Source of the DNA: Picocystis sp. L7
Taxonomy: Eukaryota; Chlorophyta; Picocystophyceae; Picocystales; Picocystaceae
Reading direction: 5' to 3'
Length of the DNA stretch: 64,000 nucleotides
Assembly (NCBI GenBank): GCA_020975725.1
Contig: QXJR01000018.1
Coordinates: 591,445-655,444 of the forward strand
A model generated the notes under the pieces. The model searched no databases. It saw only the letters and a list, made by a program, of their open reading frames with translations, and was not told the origin of the DNA. Made by a program: the position numbers and the translations under genes. Positions 51,808 to 63,927 of this stretch are shown here, one piece after another (within the stretch, counting starts at the first letter, position 1; each line of letters begins with the position of its first letter).

Positions 51808-52675
51808 CCACTAGGGCCAACTTGGATAATTTGTGGCTCTTGCAAGAAGGACATTGCGATGTTTAACGGTGGAAGAGGGTCCATGAAGGTTCGGCCAAGC
51901 CCCGTCCACGAAGTGGTCATGCGGCAGCCTCCGTTCACATTAATGAAAGTTACTACTTCTACGATCAAAGGGGTAAGGAATCGAACAAGGCCCGCAACAA
52001 GTTCTTGGACGTGTGGAGGTTCGGTCCCTACCACCAACGTCCCATAATCAAGAGGGACGATGCATCCACTTGAGGAGGTAAGTGGTTCCTGGAGTTTAGT
52101 AGGGCCGTGAACGGGGGCATGGGACAACCCTAAATCGAAGACAAGGCCAAGGCTGGGTGGTTGCCAAAACGGAGCACGGACCAACACTCTTCCTTTTGTT
52201 CGGTAGATATGACGCATCATACTTTGATGACAAGTGAACGTTCCAACACTTGTCCAAATCGTGGACTGAGTCCCGACCAAAGTTAGGCCAAGATAGGCCA
52301 AAAGGCCGCGATAGTCATTTGGCCATGGTTTGCTCACCAAGGAAGGGTGTGTGGTTGTATGGAGGCAAGGATGGTGACACGAGGTACACCCACTCTCATC
52401 GTCTTGGAGACCATTGGGTCTACAACATCCTTACTCATACGTGGAGGGAAGTAAAGCACAACGGAGTAAAGCCATGGCCTAGGTACCTAGTTGGCCAGGA
52501 CAAGATGGGCCAAGGTCGACTTTACGTCTTTAGAGATGAAGGGAAGCACAAACGCAATGATCTTTGGATGTTGGACGTACCGAGTAACAAACCGATATGG
52601 AAAGTGCTTAGTACGAACAAGTGCAAGCAAATGTTGGCGGAAACAAGAGTGGGAAAGTCCGACCGGTCGTGGTAG
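51808..52675 (+). pseudogene. Kelch-repeat protein pseudogene
   Basis: Fragments of a kelch beta-propeller are readable across frames. First, NLDNLWLLQEGHCDV, then (after a TAG) RWKRVHEGSAKPRPRSGHAA followed by NESYYFYDQRGKESNKARNK and LDVWRFGP, ending at a TGA. Then from about 52130 come a GWVV...GPTLFLLFGRYDASYFDD repeat and a 141-codon open frame at 52250-52675 with KGRDSHLAMVCSPRKGVWLY, GGKDGDTRYTHSHRLGDHWV and YVFRDEGKHKRNDLWMLDV. In-frame stops and frame changes between repeats argue for a broken gene. I cannot exclude that the last piece is an exon of an unresolved gene. Confidence 0.65.
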
Positions 52676-52999
52676 CATCCATTCCACTCATCTCAAGCCT
52701 TCCATACTCAATGAAAGTCGATTGGTTTAATGTCCTCGAATGCTTTGTCGCTCTTACTTGGGGAGTGAGAGGTCAAGTTCGATGAGGGTGAACTGTGCAA
52801 GCATGCGAATCGTTCCACTAGCGAAGCGAGATTTCAAGTTTGAACACTTGTCTGCATGAGTTGTCTCCAAATGAGACGAAAAAGGTTGTGATATTGCTTC
52901 AAACCTTCGCTATGCACTTCTTTTTACATGCACTTTCTACCTATACACTTGGGCTAGCTCCCTCTCTATCTTTGACGCATTGGGGCCATTACTGTTCTT

Positions 53000-54223
53000 T
53001 TTTCACGGTCCGCAAATGCCATTCGAGCTAATGAGTACAGCCGTCTGTAAGATCTCGCTCCCTTCGAATCATTCGCAGCATTATGGTGTGCCCCTTCCTC
53101 TTTCAAGGACCTCGTGTTCAAACGCCAACTCAAGTACCATCAGCATTGTCCTCAAACCCCTTCCCTTCTCTCCGCACGATGCCTTGTAAATGTGGTTCCC
53201 GATCTACAAGGCTTGCTATCCAGGAAGTATATCAAAGAATCTGTTGAGGTGCCGAGAGGTCCTTCCTTGAAAGATCTGGTTATGGGCTGCGCGCCCATTC
53301 CCGCCGCCGGCAAGCGTTCCGAAGCTCCCGGTGTTATCCATGGAATCGGAGGCCCCGATGGGGGTGCCATTGTCCTTATTCATGAGACACTCCAACATTA
53401 GAGCCACCTCAAAGAGAGGACTCCGACTATCCGTTTGAAAAAAGGGTGGCTTAGCACTTTCGGTGATGACCACATGAAACACCAAAGCAAGTCGAGGTTT
53501 TCTCCCTCCCCACTTGCCATCAAGAAGATGATTCACCACCACAATCGTGTGACCTCACAGACCCTTCGCGACCACCACACACACAAGCTCGCCTTCCGCA
53601 ACATTTGGAGTGGGGGAGCAAGATTCTCATCTGGGTACATGCATTCGCCGAGATGGTATGCTACGGCCTACTTCAAAGTGCCATCTCGGTGGCAGAGATC
53701 CAACGCACCCCAATCATGGTCGTAGATTTTCATGTGGCTTGCCTGCTCTAGCACCGGGTAATTACCTACGTCCTTGAGGTCCACCAATTGGACAAAAAGG
53801 TAGGCTTCGCTCCGACACAAGCGGGTGTTGAACATGGCCTATTCCCGTCCGTCGAAGGATTCCCGGACGATGGAGGAGTCACGCAAGTTGCTGTTATGTT
53901 CAAAAGAGAGTTGCTTGAGTCCATGAAAGGCGACCTTGGCACACTTGTGTTGATCCATTTTCAACACATTCCCCTTCTTTACGTCAATGGTCAGCTCTCT
54001 AACCACTAGGACCAATCGAATTGGAAGCTTCAAATTTTTACTAGATATCCCGTGCATCCCATTGCGATTCACAAGTCTCGTGGTGAGCCAGCGTCTCGCA
54101 AGTGTCGGATTGATACTTTGCCGGGGTATAGTCCATATCAAGTCCAATGGTCGTCACCGCTCTCAAGTCAAGGCTTTGATTGCATAAGATGCTGCCTCGC
54201 ATGTAGAGGTTCGGTGGGTCCAT
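53000..54223 (-). pseudogene. Pseudogene of cytosolic purine 5'-nucleotidase (NT5C2-like HAD phosphatase)
   Basis: Successive segments follow the family order on the minus strand. LCNQSLDLRAVTTIGLDMDY (HAD motif I DMDYT, near 54150) is followed by VRELTIDVKKGNVLKMDQHK and KVAFHGLKQLS, then MFNTRLCRSEAYLFVQLVDL, NHLLDGKWG, VVITESAKPPFFQTDSRSPL and DNGTPIGASDSMDN. Last come IGNHIYKA (for the GDH motif) and RGLRTMLMVLELAFEHEV. At least two TAG codons, a TGA and several frame changes interrupt it, and the motif-IV Asp of IGDH is Asn. It is therefore a decayed gene. The functional enzyme dephosphorylates IMP/GMP in the cytosol. No intact copy is in the window. Confidence 0.85.
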
Positions 54224-56763
54224 CTTCGGTCCACTGGGCGGTGAATCGGGTCCCTAAGGCGGTGGTGGTGTTGGATGTCCACGCAACCTCCCCCAAGACC
54301 TTGTCTTCAACATGATCAACCAACAAATACGCTACAACGGATCGATTCCTCGTCCTTCTACACGTGCATCTTGATCGCATCCCCGGTGGAGAAGCACGAC
54401 CGCACCATCGGGTTACGTGTGCCATGGTCATCACGTCCTAGTGGTTCACCCGACAAGATACCCGCGAACCAATCCAACCACCACCCTTTCGTCATGGGAT
54501 GCCCGTCTCGGATTCCATCGATGAGAAGGCCGATCAAATGGGGAAAGTTTCGCGTCTACTCGGAACCGTTCCTAACCAAGCATCGCACCGTCCCCCCGTT
54601 CCAAGGGTAGAATATGGCGCACTTGGACGCGATGCAATGACACCCGAGTGGACAAGAAAACGGACGGTCCATCCTACCAAGGCACCGATTTAAGCACGCG
54701 ACGTTTTGAAGGACGTCACATCACAGGTTTCCACCTCAAGAAATCAGATGGGCTAGATGACAATGCACTGGGCATGGAAAATCTTCGACCAAAGTGCAAG
54801 GAGAAGCAGCACTATCGCATGGCAATGCAGCCAACAAAGCAAAATTTTTTAACCACATGTGAAATCGCGATGCTCACGCAATCATATGGGAAGGCTCTTC
54901 GACCCAATGAAAATGCGCGCTCCAAACGTACAACTTGTCAGGGCGAAGGGATGCCCCGATCTAGGTAAGGATGGAAAAGTGAGATCGTCGCGCAATGCAA
55001 AATATGGCCAAAAGGTTGTCTTCGGGACTCACACATACGAACCTTGGTTTGGGTGCAAAGGAATTCATCCAACCTCGGAGGTGCACACTTTCACGTCCTC
55101 GCTTCTGGGATCAAGTCTTACCACCTAGCAGTGCTAGACGATGACGATTACGCATAAATGGAGCATGCCCTTCGGCACGCCGATCCATAGCTTCATCTAC
55201 GTCCAACCAAGCGAATGCCTAGGCTAGGTAGAATGTTTTCCATTATTGGGTCTTCCACTTCTTCGGGTGATTCCCCTCTCGCACGTCCACCATCCCTACG
55301 TGACGGACGTGGCACACAAGGCCGAATCTCCGAAATGCACTACGAACATGTCAATAGGGGCGTACTTCCAAAGGATCCGAGCTCCAACAAGTCGGGGCAT
55401 GATAGAGGAAGGAGCACATCCGTAACGTCAATTTTCTATCGCCCAAGCAAGGTCTGTGGTACTCATACCTATAAGTTGTAGGCGTCCCTCTCTTCAATTA
55501 GGGAGGGTGCCATTTCTGAGCCGAATGCAGCGCATCGCCCCCTCTTTGCAAGCACACAATCGAGGAACGTAGCCGGCAATCATAGGACCCAACCATATCC
55601 TTTTGCTCTTGTAGAGGGCATTGGCTATTGTAGTCTTGCCACGGCCTGACTCCACACCTTGCGTATCCATTTCCCACCTACGAGGGTCAAGTTGCCTCGG
55701 CTTGTTTGCTGGTGCTGTCTTGGCCAGATTAGACGGAGACGATGTGTTAGAGGATTGGGTTTACATCCTCCGGTTTGATCGAACCGGTAATGTTCGATGG
55801 GCTTCACTCTTGAGCATAGTTGACGTAAGGCTGCAACGCTTCTCCGGCGATGGGGGATCAATTGCGTCTCACGTTGTTGACGTGATGATGAAGTGGGAGC
55901 ATATGCAAGTAGGAAGGCGTTGTCGTTGGTTGTAACGCACAAATCGGTCGTAGGTACACTTGCAAGCGCTTCGTAAAGTTTGCTTCTAGCGAGATAAACG
56001 AGGTCACGTGTCATTGCAGCATTCGCGAAACAAGCGTTGTCTTTGTCTTGTACAGTGGCTTGTTGCGAGGGCGTTCGCCTCGTCGTCGGTGTCGTAGCTT
56101 CTGCCTTGATTCCTTGGGAGCCCTTCTTTCGGCGAGTACCTAGCTGCCTTGGAGCAAGCCGTATGCCAAGGGATAGGGTATGTTGCGATCAAGGTCGCAA
56201 CAGGTATTGTTGTTTAAAGGAGTGTGAAGTCCCTTCCTTAAACTCTGCTTTCCTTCTCCAGTCTTTGTGAAGCCAGTTTTGAATTGGTCGGAGTCACAAT
56301 AGAATAACCCGGAGTGAGCGTTTTCGTCGATCGTCTAGATGTGTGGTGCCTTCAACGGCACGGCAGGAGGGCGGTGATGAGCGTCGCTTACTGTTCGAGC
56401 GAGTTGTGGCGGCTCGGTTGATGAAGGGGAAAAATCTGTCGTACAGGTAATGCAAGCGCGCTATTTACAGCGCTCCGAGTTTGTTCAATCGATGTTTCGT
56501 TCGTGCTTGTACGACAGGCTCCTAACTCGTGCGTTTTGCTGTCGATTTGGTCTTTTGAGCAGATTCTTGCTTGTTCCGTCTAATGTTGGATTCCTCGGCA
56601 TCTTCGCCGAGGGGTGATTTGGTATTGGACTTGGTCGGAAAGGTTGGATCGGGTCACTGAGTGTGGGACTGTTCCCTACTGGAAGGGCAGTTCTTTCAAC
56701 AATTACTTCCTTCAGGATGCATAGGTACGAACTTGGTTTCCGACGCGTTTGTCCTGTCCGGTC
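54224..56763. other. Subtelomeric stretch without identifiable gene
   Basis: 2.5 kb. Open frames of about 100 codons (54648-54968, 55621-55935) show no motif. Part may be further decayed coding DNA. The last few hundred bases are the promoter of the rhodanese gene. Confidence 0.3.
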
Positions 56764-57621
56764 ATGTTCGGTGGATCCGTCCAGACGAATCGACAGGTCC
56801 TTCCTTTTGTGTCCACCATGGTTGGGGATGTCCTCCCGACGTGGAGGAGCGTGCGTGTCCACAGGAGACACCACGCACGTGGCAAGAAGCCTCGGAGACG
56901 AGGTGCTCCGCTTGCTTTGTCGTCCCGGAAGGATGGGTCGGACGAGACAGAAGAACCGGTCCAAGATGCCAAGGGAGAACCAGCGTCGGGAAGTGGGGGT
57001 GGCGTGCGCTGGGATGGAGCCAATTTGAGATGGGTGAGGGACGACAGAATCAAGAAGAACGTGGAGGCCAAGGCCAAGCCTCTTTCCGGACCAGAATACA
57101 CGGTGTGGCCGGTGGTGCACACCACCCTCGTGCAGAATGGACTGCGGAGCGTCGAGTGCGACGAAGCCGAATCCATGATCCGGGAGGGAAAGGCTGTCCT
57201 ATTGGACATACGAACTCAAAAAGCCTTCGAAATGGGACATGTCGAAGGCGCGATCAGTGTGCCCCTCTTTCGACCGGTCCAAGGTAGGACCAAATTCGAC
57301 AACCTCAAACGGTTGGCCATGGCTGGATTCGCAATGGAAGCCACGGAGAGGAACCCGGACTTTGTGCAAGACGTACTGGACAAAGGGATGAAGATGGAAG
57401 AAACACTCATTGTTTGCTGCGACATCGGAGGAACCCTGGAAACCATCGTGCGCAGACCCGGGAGGGATCGGGAATTTGCAAGCAAAGATAGAGCGTTTGG
57501 ACGAGAGAGCCGTTCACTCAAGGCCTGCTTCGAACTACAACAGGCAGGATTCCAAGACGTTGTCCATTTGAAAGATGGATACAACATGTGGTTGCACCTT
57601 GGCTACCCCGTACAAGTATGA
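56764..57621 (+). CDS. Rhodanese-like domain protein, probably plastid-targeted
   Basis: Single rhodanese domain, resembling plant STR-type chloroplast rhodanese-like proteins. 285 residues from ATG 56764; the ATG at 56818 is an alternative. The leader is basic and Ser/Arg-rich (VHRRHHARGKKPRRRGAPLA), as in a transit peptide. The domain runs from about residue 125: VECDEAESMIREGKAVLLDI, AFEMGHVEGAISVPLF, a spacer with FDNLKRLAMAGFAMEATERN, the active-site loop region LIVCCDIGGTLETIV and FQDVVHLKDGYNMWLHLG. The active-site cysteine is probably the second Cys of CCDIGGT. It is an intact gene inside the decayed subtelomeric zone. Biochemical activity is unknown. Confidence 0.87.
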   Translation: MFGGSVQTNRQVLPFVSTMVGDVLPTWRSVRVHRRHHARGKKPRRRGAPLALSSRKDGSDETEEPVQDAKGEPASGSGGGVRWDGANLRWVRDDRIKKNVEAKAKPLSGPEYTVWPVVHTTLVQNGLRSVECDEAESMIREGKAVLLDIRTQKAFEMGHVEGAISVPLFRPVQGRTKFDNLKRLAMAGFAMEATERNPDFVQDVLDKGMKMEETLIVCCDIGGTLETIVRRPGRDREFASKDRAFGRESRSLKACFELQQAGFQDVVHLKDGYNMWLHLGYPVQV

Positions 57622-58782
57622 GCAAGTGCACGTCCCATATTTCATCTGTAAGAAAAGCATGCAGCGACAAGGATGCTCGAGAATGAAGGCAGGATCTCGG
57701 CGATCTTCAAGACAATCATCGGACCCAAGCGAACGAAGCATAAAGGATCCAATCAATAGACAAGACGATAAGACCAGAGGAAGGAGCTTTACAGCCAATC
57801 GGGGTGTGGTGTCAGCAGCGAAAGTTTGCCCTTTTTCCGTGTTACGCAACTGGTGGTTGCTTACCACAGTCTACCATTGCGATTCTCGCTGTGAATCTGT
57901 TTGTACAGCATGCTAGACGAATGACTTTCACCCTCCACGTTATGTCCTCCACCCCCTCTGTATTTTTCCCCAACTGAGGTAGAAAAGCTTTGTTCCGATC
58001 GAAAGCAGGACACCCCAGCAAGGAAGGGAATGTGAACTGTTTCCACCGTGGACACAGTCGCTGTGCTACTTTGAAAATTGGCCATTAAGTAAACAGAAGG
58101 CCTCGCTAGGAAAGCTGCAAGTGACATTGCACCCCGCATGGACCCTTGTTCAGACCTCGTCACAAACGCGGCCGACCACGTAAAGAGTTGTCAAACCAAC
58201 CGAACGGCGTCCTGGCACACCCTGATACATAGCTCCAGCCATCCTTCTAATTAGTCAGCCAACTCAGCAGATGCTCGCTGTAAAGAGAAGCAGCACCACA
58301 TCAAATCCACATGAAAAAAAATACAACTACCTCCACACTACAGGTTGCTACAGCACATGTCTTAACCTCCTGCCTAGCTACATTCGCAAGGTAGCTCTTC
58401 CTAGCCTCCTGCTTACGTCGAATGTGAATGAAAGGTTCACCATTCAGCCATGATGATCACTGGAACACTCATTTGATAGGCGCTTGGAGCAGCCTATTTA
58501 TGCACATGGAAGTCGTGATCCCCATTCTCGCCTGCACTGTCACCAAGCAAAACATGGCAGCCCTTGTGAAGAGCAACTGATCACGTCGCGAGTTTCACAC
58601 GCGCGTGAGGATCCCTGCAAAGAATATCTCGGAGAAAATTGATGATCCATGTCCCAGCAGCAGCAAAATGGCCATCCTGAAGATGCCACGAAACATGAAT
58701 TCGGCCCGACCAAACAGCCATGCATTAGATCAAACTTTGCTCTCTTACCGGACAATTCCTTTGCTATGCACCTAATCACGAT
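57622..58782. other. Convergent spacer between rhodanese and carrier genes
   Basis: 1.16 kb, AT-rich, with no frame longer than about 110 codons and no recognised feature. It contains both 3' UTRs. Confidence 0.4.
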
Positions 58783-59733
58783 TCATCTTTTATTTTGCTT
58801 CTCAGAAACAACCTGCATCAAGCTTTCATAAACCAAAAACGTGATTGCAGCTGCCGGTGCCGATTTCACCAGGCTTGGCTTCGCACCCTTAAAAAGTCCT
58901 CTCACGCCCTCCCTTTTGAGGATTTGAACCATACAGTCCGCTAGACTACGGTAAGCCCTTTCGTTTATTCTGGCCCCGTACACCAGATTCCTTTCGAGCC
59001 CGGCCACCTGAAATCGCTTCTTTACCACGTCCAAAGGATGAGTGCAAAATTTCGCAATTAGTCCCGCTCCAAGGCCACACATGAAGGTACCCACCTTGTC
59101 GTCTTTCAAGCCAGTCTTTTTCCAGCTAGTACAAAGGAGATCGTACATCCCAAACTGCACCGCGGCGTACGGTATGATCTCCACGAGCGTGGGTCCCAGT
59201 CCTGAGTATAGACCTTGTATACCTTTCCTTTTGACAATGGTCGTTGCTGCGTGTCCCATGCCTCGGTAGATTTTCGGTTCACCTTGCGCAGCCAGTGTGG
59301 TACGCAGCAGATCGAACGGATACGATCCTACGGTAGCCGAGACTCCCGCCACCGCACCTTCGGCGAAAGAAGCGGTCGGCTTCTTCCCAAAGGGTGCTTT
59401 TTCCTTGAGTTCGGACATCACGGCGAACTGGATGGCGGTGTATGGAGCGGTGAGGAGCAGACCAGGGACGGAACCTCTCCAGAGCGCGACGAGGCCTTCT
59501 TCTTTCACGATGGTCTTCATGGCTTGCCTTATTCCCGTGTACTTGGAAGCACTTCCCATTCTCAATGGTTCGAGCTGGACCTGAAAGCGTATTTTCACGA
59601 CGTCGAGCGGTGCGATGACCAGCCTCGACACCGCACCTGCGACCGCTCCACACACCACGCTCGCGTGGGCTCTGGACCATTGGATACGTCTGATGTCCCT
59701 TCCATCTATGCTTCCCACGTCGTTTTGCACCAT
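58783..59733 (-). CDS. Mitochondrial carrier, thiamine pyrophosphate type (SLC25A19/TPC1-like)
   Basis: Inner-membrane carrier importing thiamine pyrophosphate into mitochondria, by resemblance to SLC25A19/TPC1. 316 residues from ATG 59733. Three mitochondrial-carrier repeats are visible, each with its PX[DE]XX[KR] signature: APLDVVKIRFQVQ, YPFDLLRTTLAAQG and HPLDVVKKRFQVAG. The matching WRGSVPGLLLTAPYTAIQFA, YSGLGPTLVEIIPYAAVQFG and FKGAKPSLVKSAPAAAITFL segments belong to the TPC subfamily. All three repeats are complete. Other SLC25 members are possible but fit less well. It is intact, although located among pseudogenes 4 kb from the telomere. Confidence 0.93.
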   Translation of the reverse strand: MVQNDVGSIDGRDIRRIQWSRAHASVVCGAVAGAVSRLVIAPLDVVKIRFQVQLEPLRMGSASKYTGIRQAMKTIVKEEGLVALWRGSVPGLLLTAPYTAIQFAVMSELKEKAPFGKKPTASFAEGAVAGVSATVGSYPFDLLRTTLAAQGEPKIYRGMGHAATTIVKRKGIQGLYSGLGPTLVEIIPYAAVQFGMYDLLCTSWKKTGLKDDKVGTFMCGLGAGLIAKFCTHPLDVVKKRFQVAGLERNLVYGARINERAYRSLADCMVQILKREGVRGLFKGAKPSLVKSAPAAAITFLVYESLMQVVSEKQNKR

Positions 59734-62700
59734 CGCCTGGGTCCACCACCTCTATCACTGTCTTGGTCGGCCTTCTGCTTCCTGTCGGACCGCCGACACG
59801 TTCGGCACCATCCCTGTGGGGAGGATCCACACCCACGATGGTCCAGCCGGGAAAGAGTTTCTTCTCGGGGAGCAAGGAAAAGACACGCCTCCAAGGGTGC
59901 GACGTGGAATGCTGGAAGTACCGGTTGGTGGAAAAGAAACACCGTGTCCGAGGTGTGACAATCGTCCGTCGTAGGTTCTTGTGCATCGCACGTGTACTCG
60001 ATACATTGGTTGTCCACATGGCGTAGTCATCAAGGGTCAAGCTGATGAATGGCACCCAAAAAGTTTCCTTCTGCGAGCTCCTCGCGACCATTTCGAGGAG
60101 GAGCACTTGGAAGAATCGCAAACCGTACTCATGGATCTTGCCGTCTCCAAAGGCATGATTGATTATCGACGATCATTGAGGCGTTTGTGAGATCTTCGTC
60201 AAAGCTTGAAAGAAGTGGTGAAGGACACATGGAAAGATCCCATCTTGACAAACAAATATGTATGACATTTGTTTGTTTTCCTCGTGGGAAGGAAGACAAG
60301 AGATTATAGGGACTGTCTCTCCTTGTTTTGCAAAGGAATCGATTGATAATCATGTAACGATGAAGAGAGACTACCATGGGCATTCTTCACCTTGGAGGGC
60401 GCAAAGAGGTCAAGATCACGGGATATGGTTCTCGTACTTTTTCTATTAAATGCACAAGCCATGAGACCATCCACCAATCGATGAAAGTAGGGTGTTCTTT
60501 TCCATTTTATGCTAATCGAATTGCTGCCATTGTTGGTTGTCCTTTACCGGTGCAAGAAACTTTAGAAGAGTCTCATTCGTCATCCAAATCTCGGGTGGAA
60601 GCTTCTAAAAGTCACGTATCCCTTGAGTGTGGACCGAATGTGACCAAGTTGTGATATATGTAATGAGGACTACTTGGCCATAAGCACTTCATTCACCATG
60701 GTTGTATCCCGTTTCACTAAACCTCGTGAAGAATTTGAAGCCTCCTTTCCGTGACATCCAGTCTAAATATCGCAAGGTGTCATGGGAGTTGGCAATGTAT
60801 ACAGCCGTCCAATTCATCGTTACATTTGACCACGACTCCGAAACACATTGAGAGCCTATACAAACTGTTGTACAAGGGATTGACATGAAGCCAAGGAGTA
60901 CCCAAGAAGCTTTTTTATTCCTTGCCCCGATGATAGTGATTGTTCAATTGCGTGGAGGGCAACGAATCGAACACGAGGACAAGGTGTGCGCGGAACATTG
61001 GAATGTGCAATTTAGCTCACGAGGATGTGGGCCGAGCACAGGAAAAGCGACGAGGTATTTAAAGCCAATGCACGGGTAGAGAAAGCAATGGGCTAGTAGA
61101 TGGACATGGAAAGACGTCACTTAAGGTGCCCACTCGAAGCGAAATCATGATCTAGTCGAGCAACTACGAAAGGTTTCTCTCGGCGGGTTGATCGAAAACT
61201 CTTCGAAATGTAAGAGAGCAACATCGACCGAGAACTAGACGCCTTCATTTCATTGAGAAAATATGCTAGGGAACTTGCAGATGAATCCCCCCTTCCGGCT
61301 TGCGCAATTTAGATCATCACACCACTTGTAGGAAGACATTAAGATGGTAGTGGTGCCAAGCGTGACAATTTTTCATCACGCGAGAAGGTAAAATTGCAAG
61401 CGTGAGTGACGTAGTGCACAGCAGTCATCGCCTCCAATGGTCATCATAAGGCCGAATAATCCACATTGGTGAACAATTAGCAAAACATCCAACGCATCGT
61501 CCATACTTAGGTCCCGGGTCTTGGCAATCGATTGTTGTTCAATGAACCTCGACAACACAACAAGCGGGAGATTTCTACCATGCAATGCACTTCCGCGTAC
61601 CGAGGGAACACCAACCGCCGTTGCGGGCACATCTCGGAACAGTGCATACACTTACAAACGTTCTCCCTTGAGGGCGACGAGCACCTTCCGGATTGGAAAA
61701 GATCCTGCAAGGAAAGGGCAAGAGAGACTTGCGAGCGCTTTTCTTCATCACCAAATAGCGAGCCCATAAGTTTGTGATAATTAGGGAGAAGTGCATGCAA
61801 ACAAAGAAAAAGCGGGACGACACAATCCAAGGTAGAGCTAAGTATCCGTCTCCATTGGAACCATGTCCGAATGATAGCAATACTACCGTGTTTGTCGTTG
61901 AGTGGCAGGAGAAACTTGTGACACCCGTGAAAGACAGAATTCGTTGCCTCGGGCACTTCAAGCTAGGTGTTCTTCGGAAATGAGATTTGCTCAATGCACA
62001 AGGAAAGCATAAACCTAAGCTAAAGCGAGGAAACCTCGCATGGAAGCAAAGGAACAAGCATGTTTTTGAAATAGATATCCTCCTCTTATATACATGACGA
62101 ATACCCTACTCTTTCTCGTGAATGTACATTGAAACTCACAAAACCATTCCGCGGAAACTAGTTTCCATGACCTTTTAAACCTATAGCTACTACCACGGAC
62201 ATTTGTTGTAGTCTTGGATGATCGTTTTGCCGCCCGTGGACTATTTGCGCACGCTTGGTGGTGGATGTTTGCTGCAACCTATACTCTCCTACTTAATTTT
62301 CTTTCGTGATGGCATCCGCTTATATTCCAATGTTGAATCCTCTTGGGAAGGAAAGGAAGATTCTTGCCCTACAATCATTGCGTTGTCGGTTCGTGAAGCC
62401 TACATTGAGGGTTGTGCTATCCCCTCGTTCATCTTTCAAACCGGGTCCCTTGTCCCGCGATGTCGTCGTGGCCACAAACCACGCTGTTCGAGAAGAGTTG
62501 TAGGATTCGAGCAAATATTTTCATCGATTGGTGGAAGTCTCTTTTCACTCTTCGGGCTTGTTTGGAAATTGACGACATGAACCAGGTATGTGCGGGTACA
62601 AACTAGAAGATGGGCCATCCTTGCAAGAAAAGAACATGCCTCTTCATGGCCGGACCACTAAAAGACAAACTATTCGAAAAACCCGAATTCCCTTCCGCAC

Positions 62701-63142
62701 CGATCCCCTCATCCACGGGCAAATGATGACATTCAGTTCAACTTGCGTGTCTCGAAAGTGAGTGGTCTTACATCGTTGAGAGTACCCTTCGTTTGAATAT
62801 AATCCAGCGATTGCCTCCACATTGGTTGTGAATAAAGTGCAAGGTTGTTAGGGTAGAAGGAATGTCTGGTATTTAAACAATCAATTGACTAACACCGGCT
62901 AGAAGAGAAACACAGAGTCCACCAAACATGCAAAGCACACTACGAAGTTCTTCTTCTTCGTTGTGCAATAACACATCTCTGTCGCTTCAAACCCGTATGG
63001 CGTTCACCCGTGCCCACGGTTTGCATGAAGGGCCACTTTTCTTAGCTGCACGTATGAGCCGTTTTGCCTTCATGCTTATGTGCGCGAATGCACTGTTGAT
63101 TGGAGAAGTGTGTCTACTTGGCAAAACGGTCGTTGAACTTGC
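59734..63142. other. Subtelomeric AT-rich stretch, no intact gene
   Basis: 3.4 kb from the carrier promoter to the retroelement gag. Only short frames occur (at most about 160 codons, e.g. - 61575-62057, + 62218-62580). A CCHC-knuckle-like spacing (RRCGHISEQC, about 61620-61645 +) hints at another gag remnant. The last part (about 62850-63140) should contain the retroelement leader/LTR, but I found no TG...CA LTR or tRNA-Met primer site. Confidence 0.35.
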
Positions 63143-63927
63143 ATGGGGAAGTGCAGCCCACGGTCTAAAGACACACCGACGATGTGCGCAGGGTCAGGAC
63201 CACAAGTGGCGTCCTACAGGATTGATCTATCCAAGGTACCTGAGTTGGACCATTCCAACTGGATTTGTTGGAAGGAAAGGATGATGAATGTGTTGGTTGT
63301 CGCTGGCTTGCGAGATACTCTCGATGCCACGGAGGACGGACCAACAGGCATGAAGAGGAGCCTGGTAGCAAGAGGTGCTATCATGCAGACCTTGAGATCT
63401 GAGGACTTGCTGTCCCTCAGAAATCTGCAAGAAGCCAAAGATGTATGGCAGAAATTGATCAGAAAGTATGATCTCCATACTGAAGTAAGTGCACAGGCAG
63501 CCCTCGATGTGTACGATGGAGTTGCGATGCATGCTGGTGAAAAGATCAGCAAGTTCATGGAGAGGGTGGAATCACTTGCCAATCTGGTGATGAACAAGGG
63601 AAGAGTGGTTTCAGAGGAGGACATGTGCAGGAAGGTGAAGAGAGGATTGCCGTCCGAGTATCGGCCTGTCCAGTTGTCGATACAGGCGTCCGGAGTCCCG
63701 CTGACGATGGACTATCTGAGAGCTCAGCTGCTGGCATTTGAAATGACCTTAGACAGCAAACCTAAGGCATTGAAGACCTTCATGAAGAAAGGCAAAAGCA
63801 GAAAGCCCAAGAAAGGGCCTGGCAACAAGGCAGCAGTTTGCTGGCATTGTGGAGAGGCTGGGCACATCAAGCCCCACTGCCCCAGGAAGAATGAGGACAT
63901 CAGTAAAGGAACTGATGCTGGACATGG
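63143..63927 (+). mobile_element. Ty1/copia-like retrotransposon gag, truncated by the telomere
   Basis: The frame from ATG 63143 encodes about 261 retroelement residues. It has the UBN2/Retrotran_gag features of Ty1/copia elements: LDHSNWICWKERMMNVLVVA near the start, a KDVWQKLIRKYD motif, a VESLANLVMNKGRVVSEEDM stretch, a basic linker and one CCHC zinc knuckle (CWHCGEAGHIKPHC). Protease, integrase and reverse transcriptase, which should follow on the + strand, are absent, because telomere repeats start right after the knuckle region. The frame shows no internal stop, so truncation appears recent. The frame continues only five residues into the repeat. Confidence 0.9.

Noticed and set aside
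61521-61777. Second gag-like zinc knuckle (RRCGHISEQC)
   Set aside because: Only half a knuckle spacing in an 80-codon frame. Too little to call an element.
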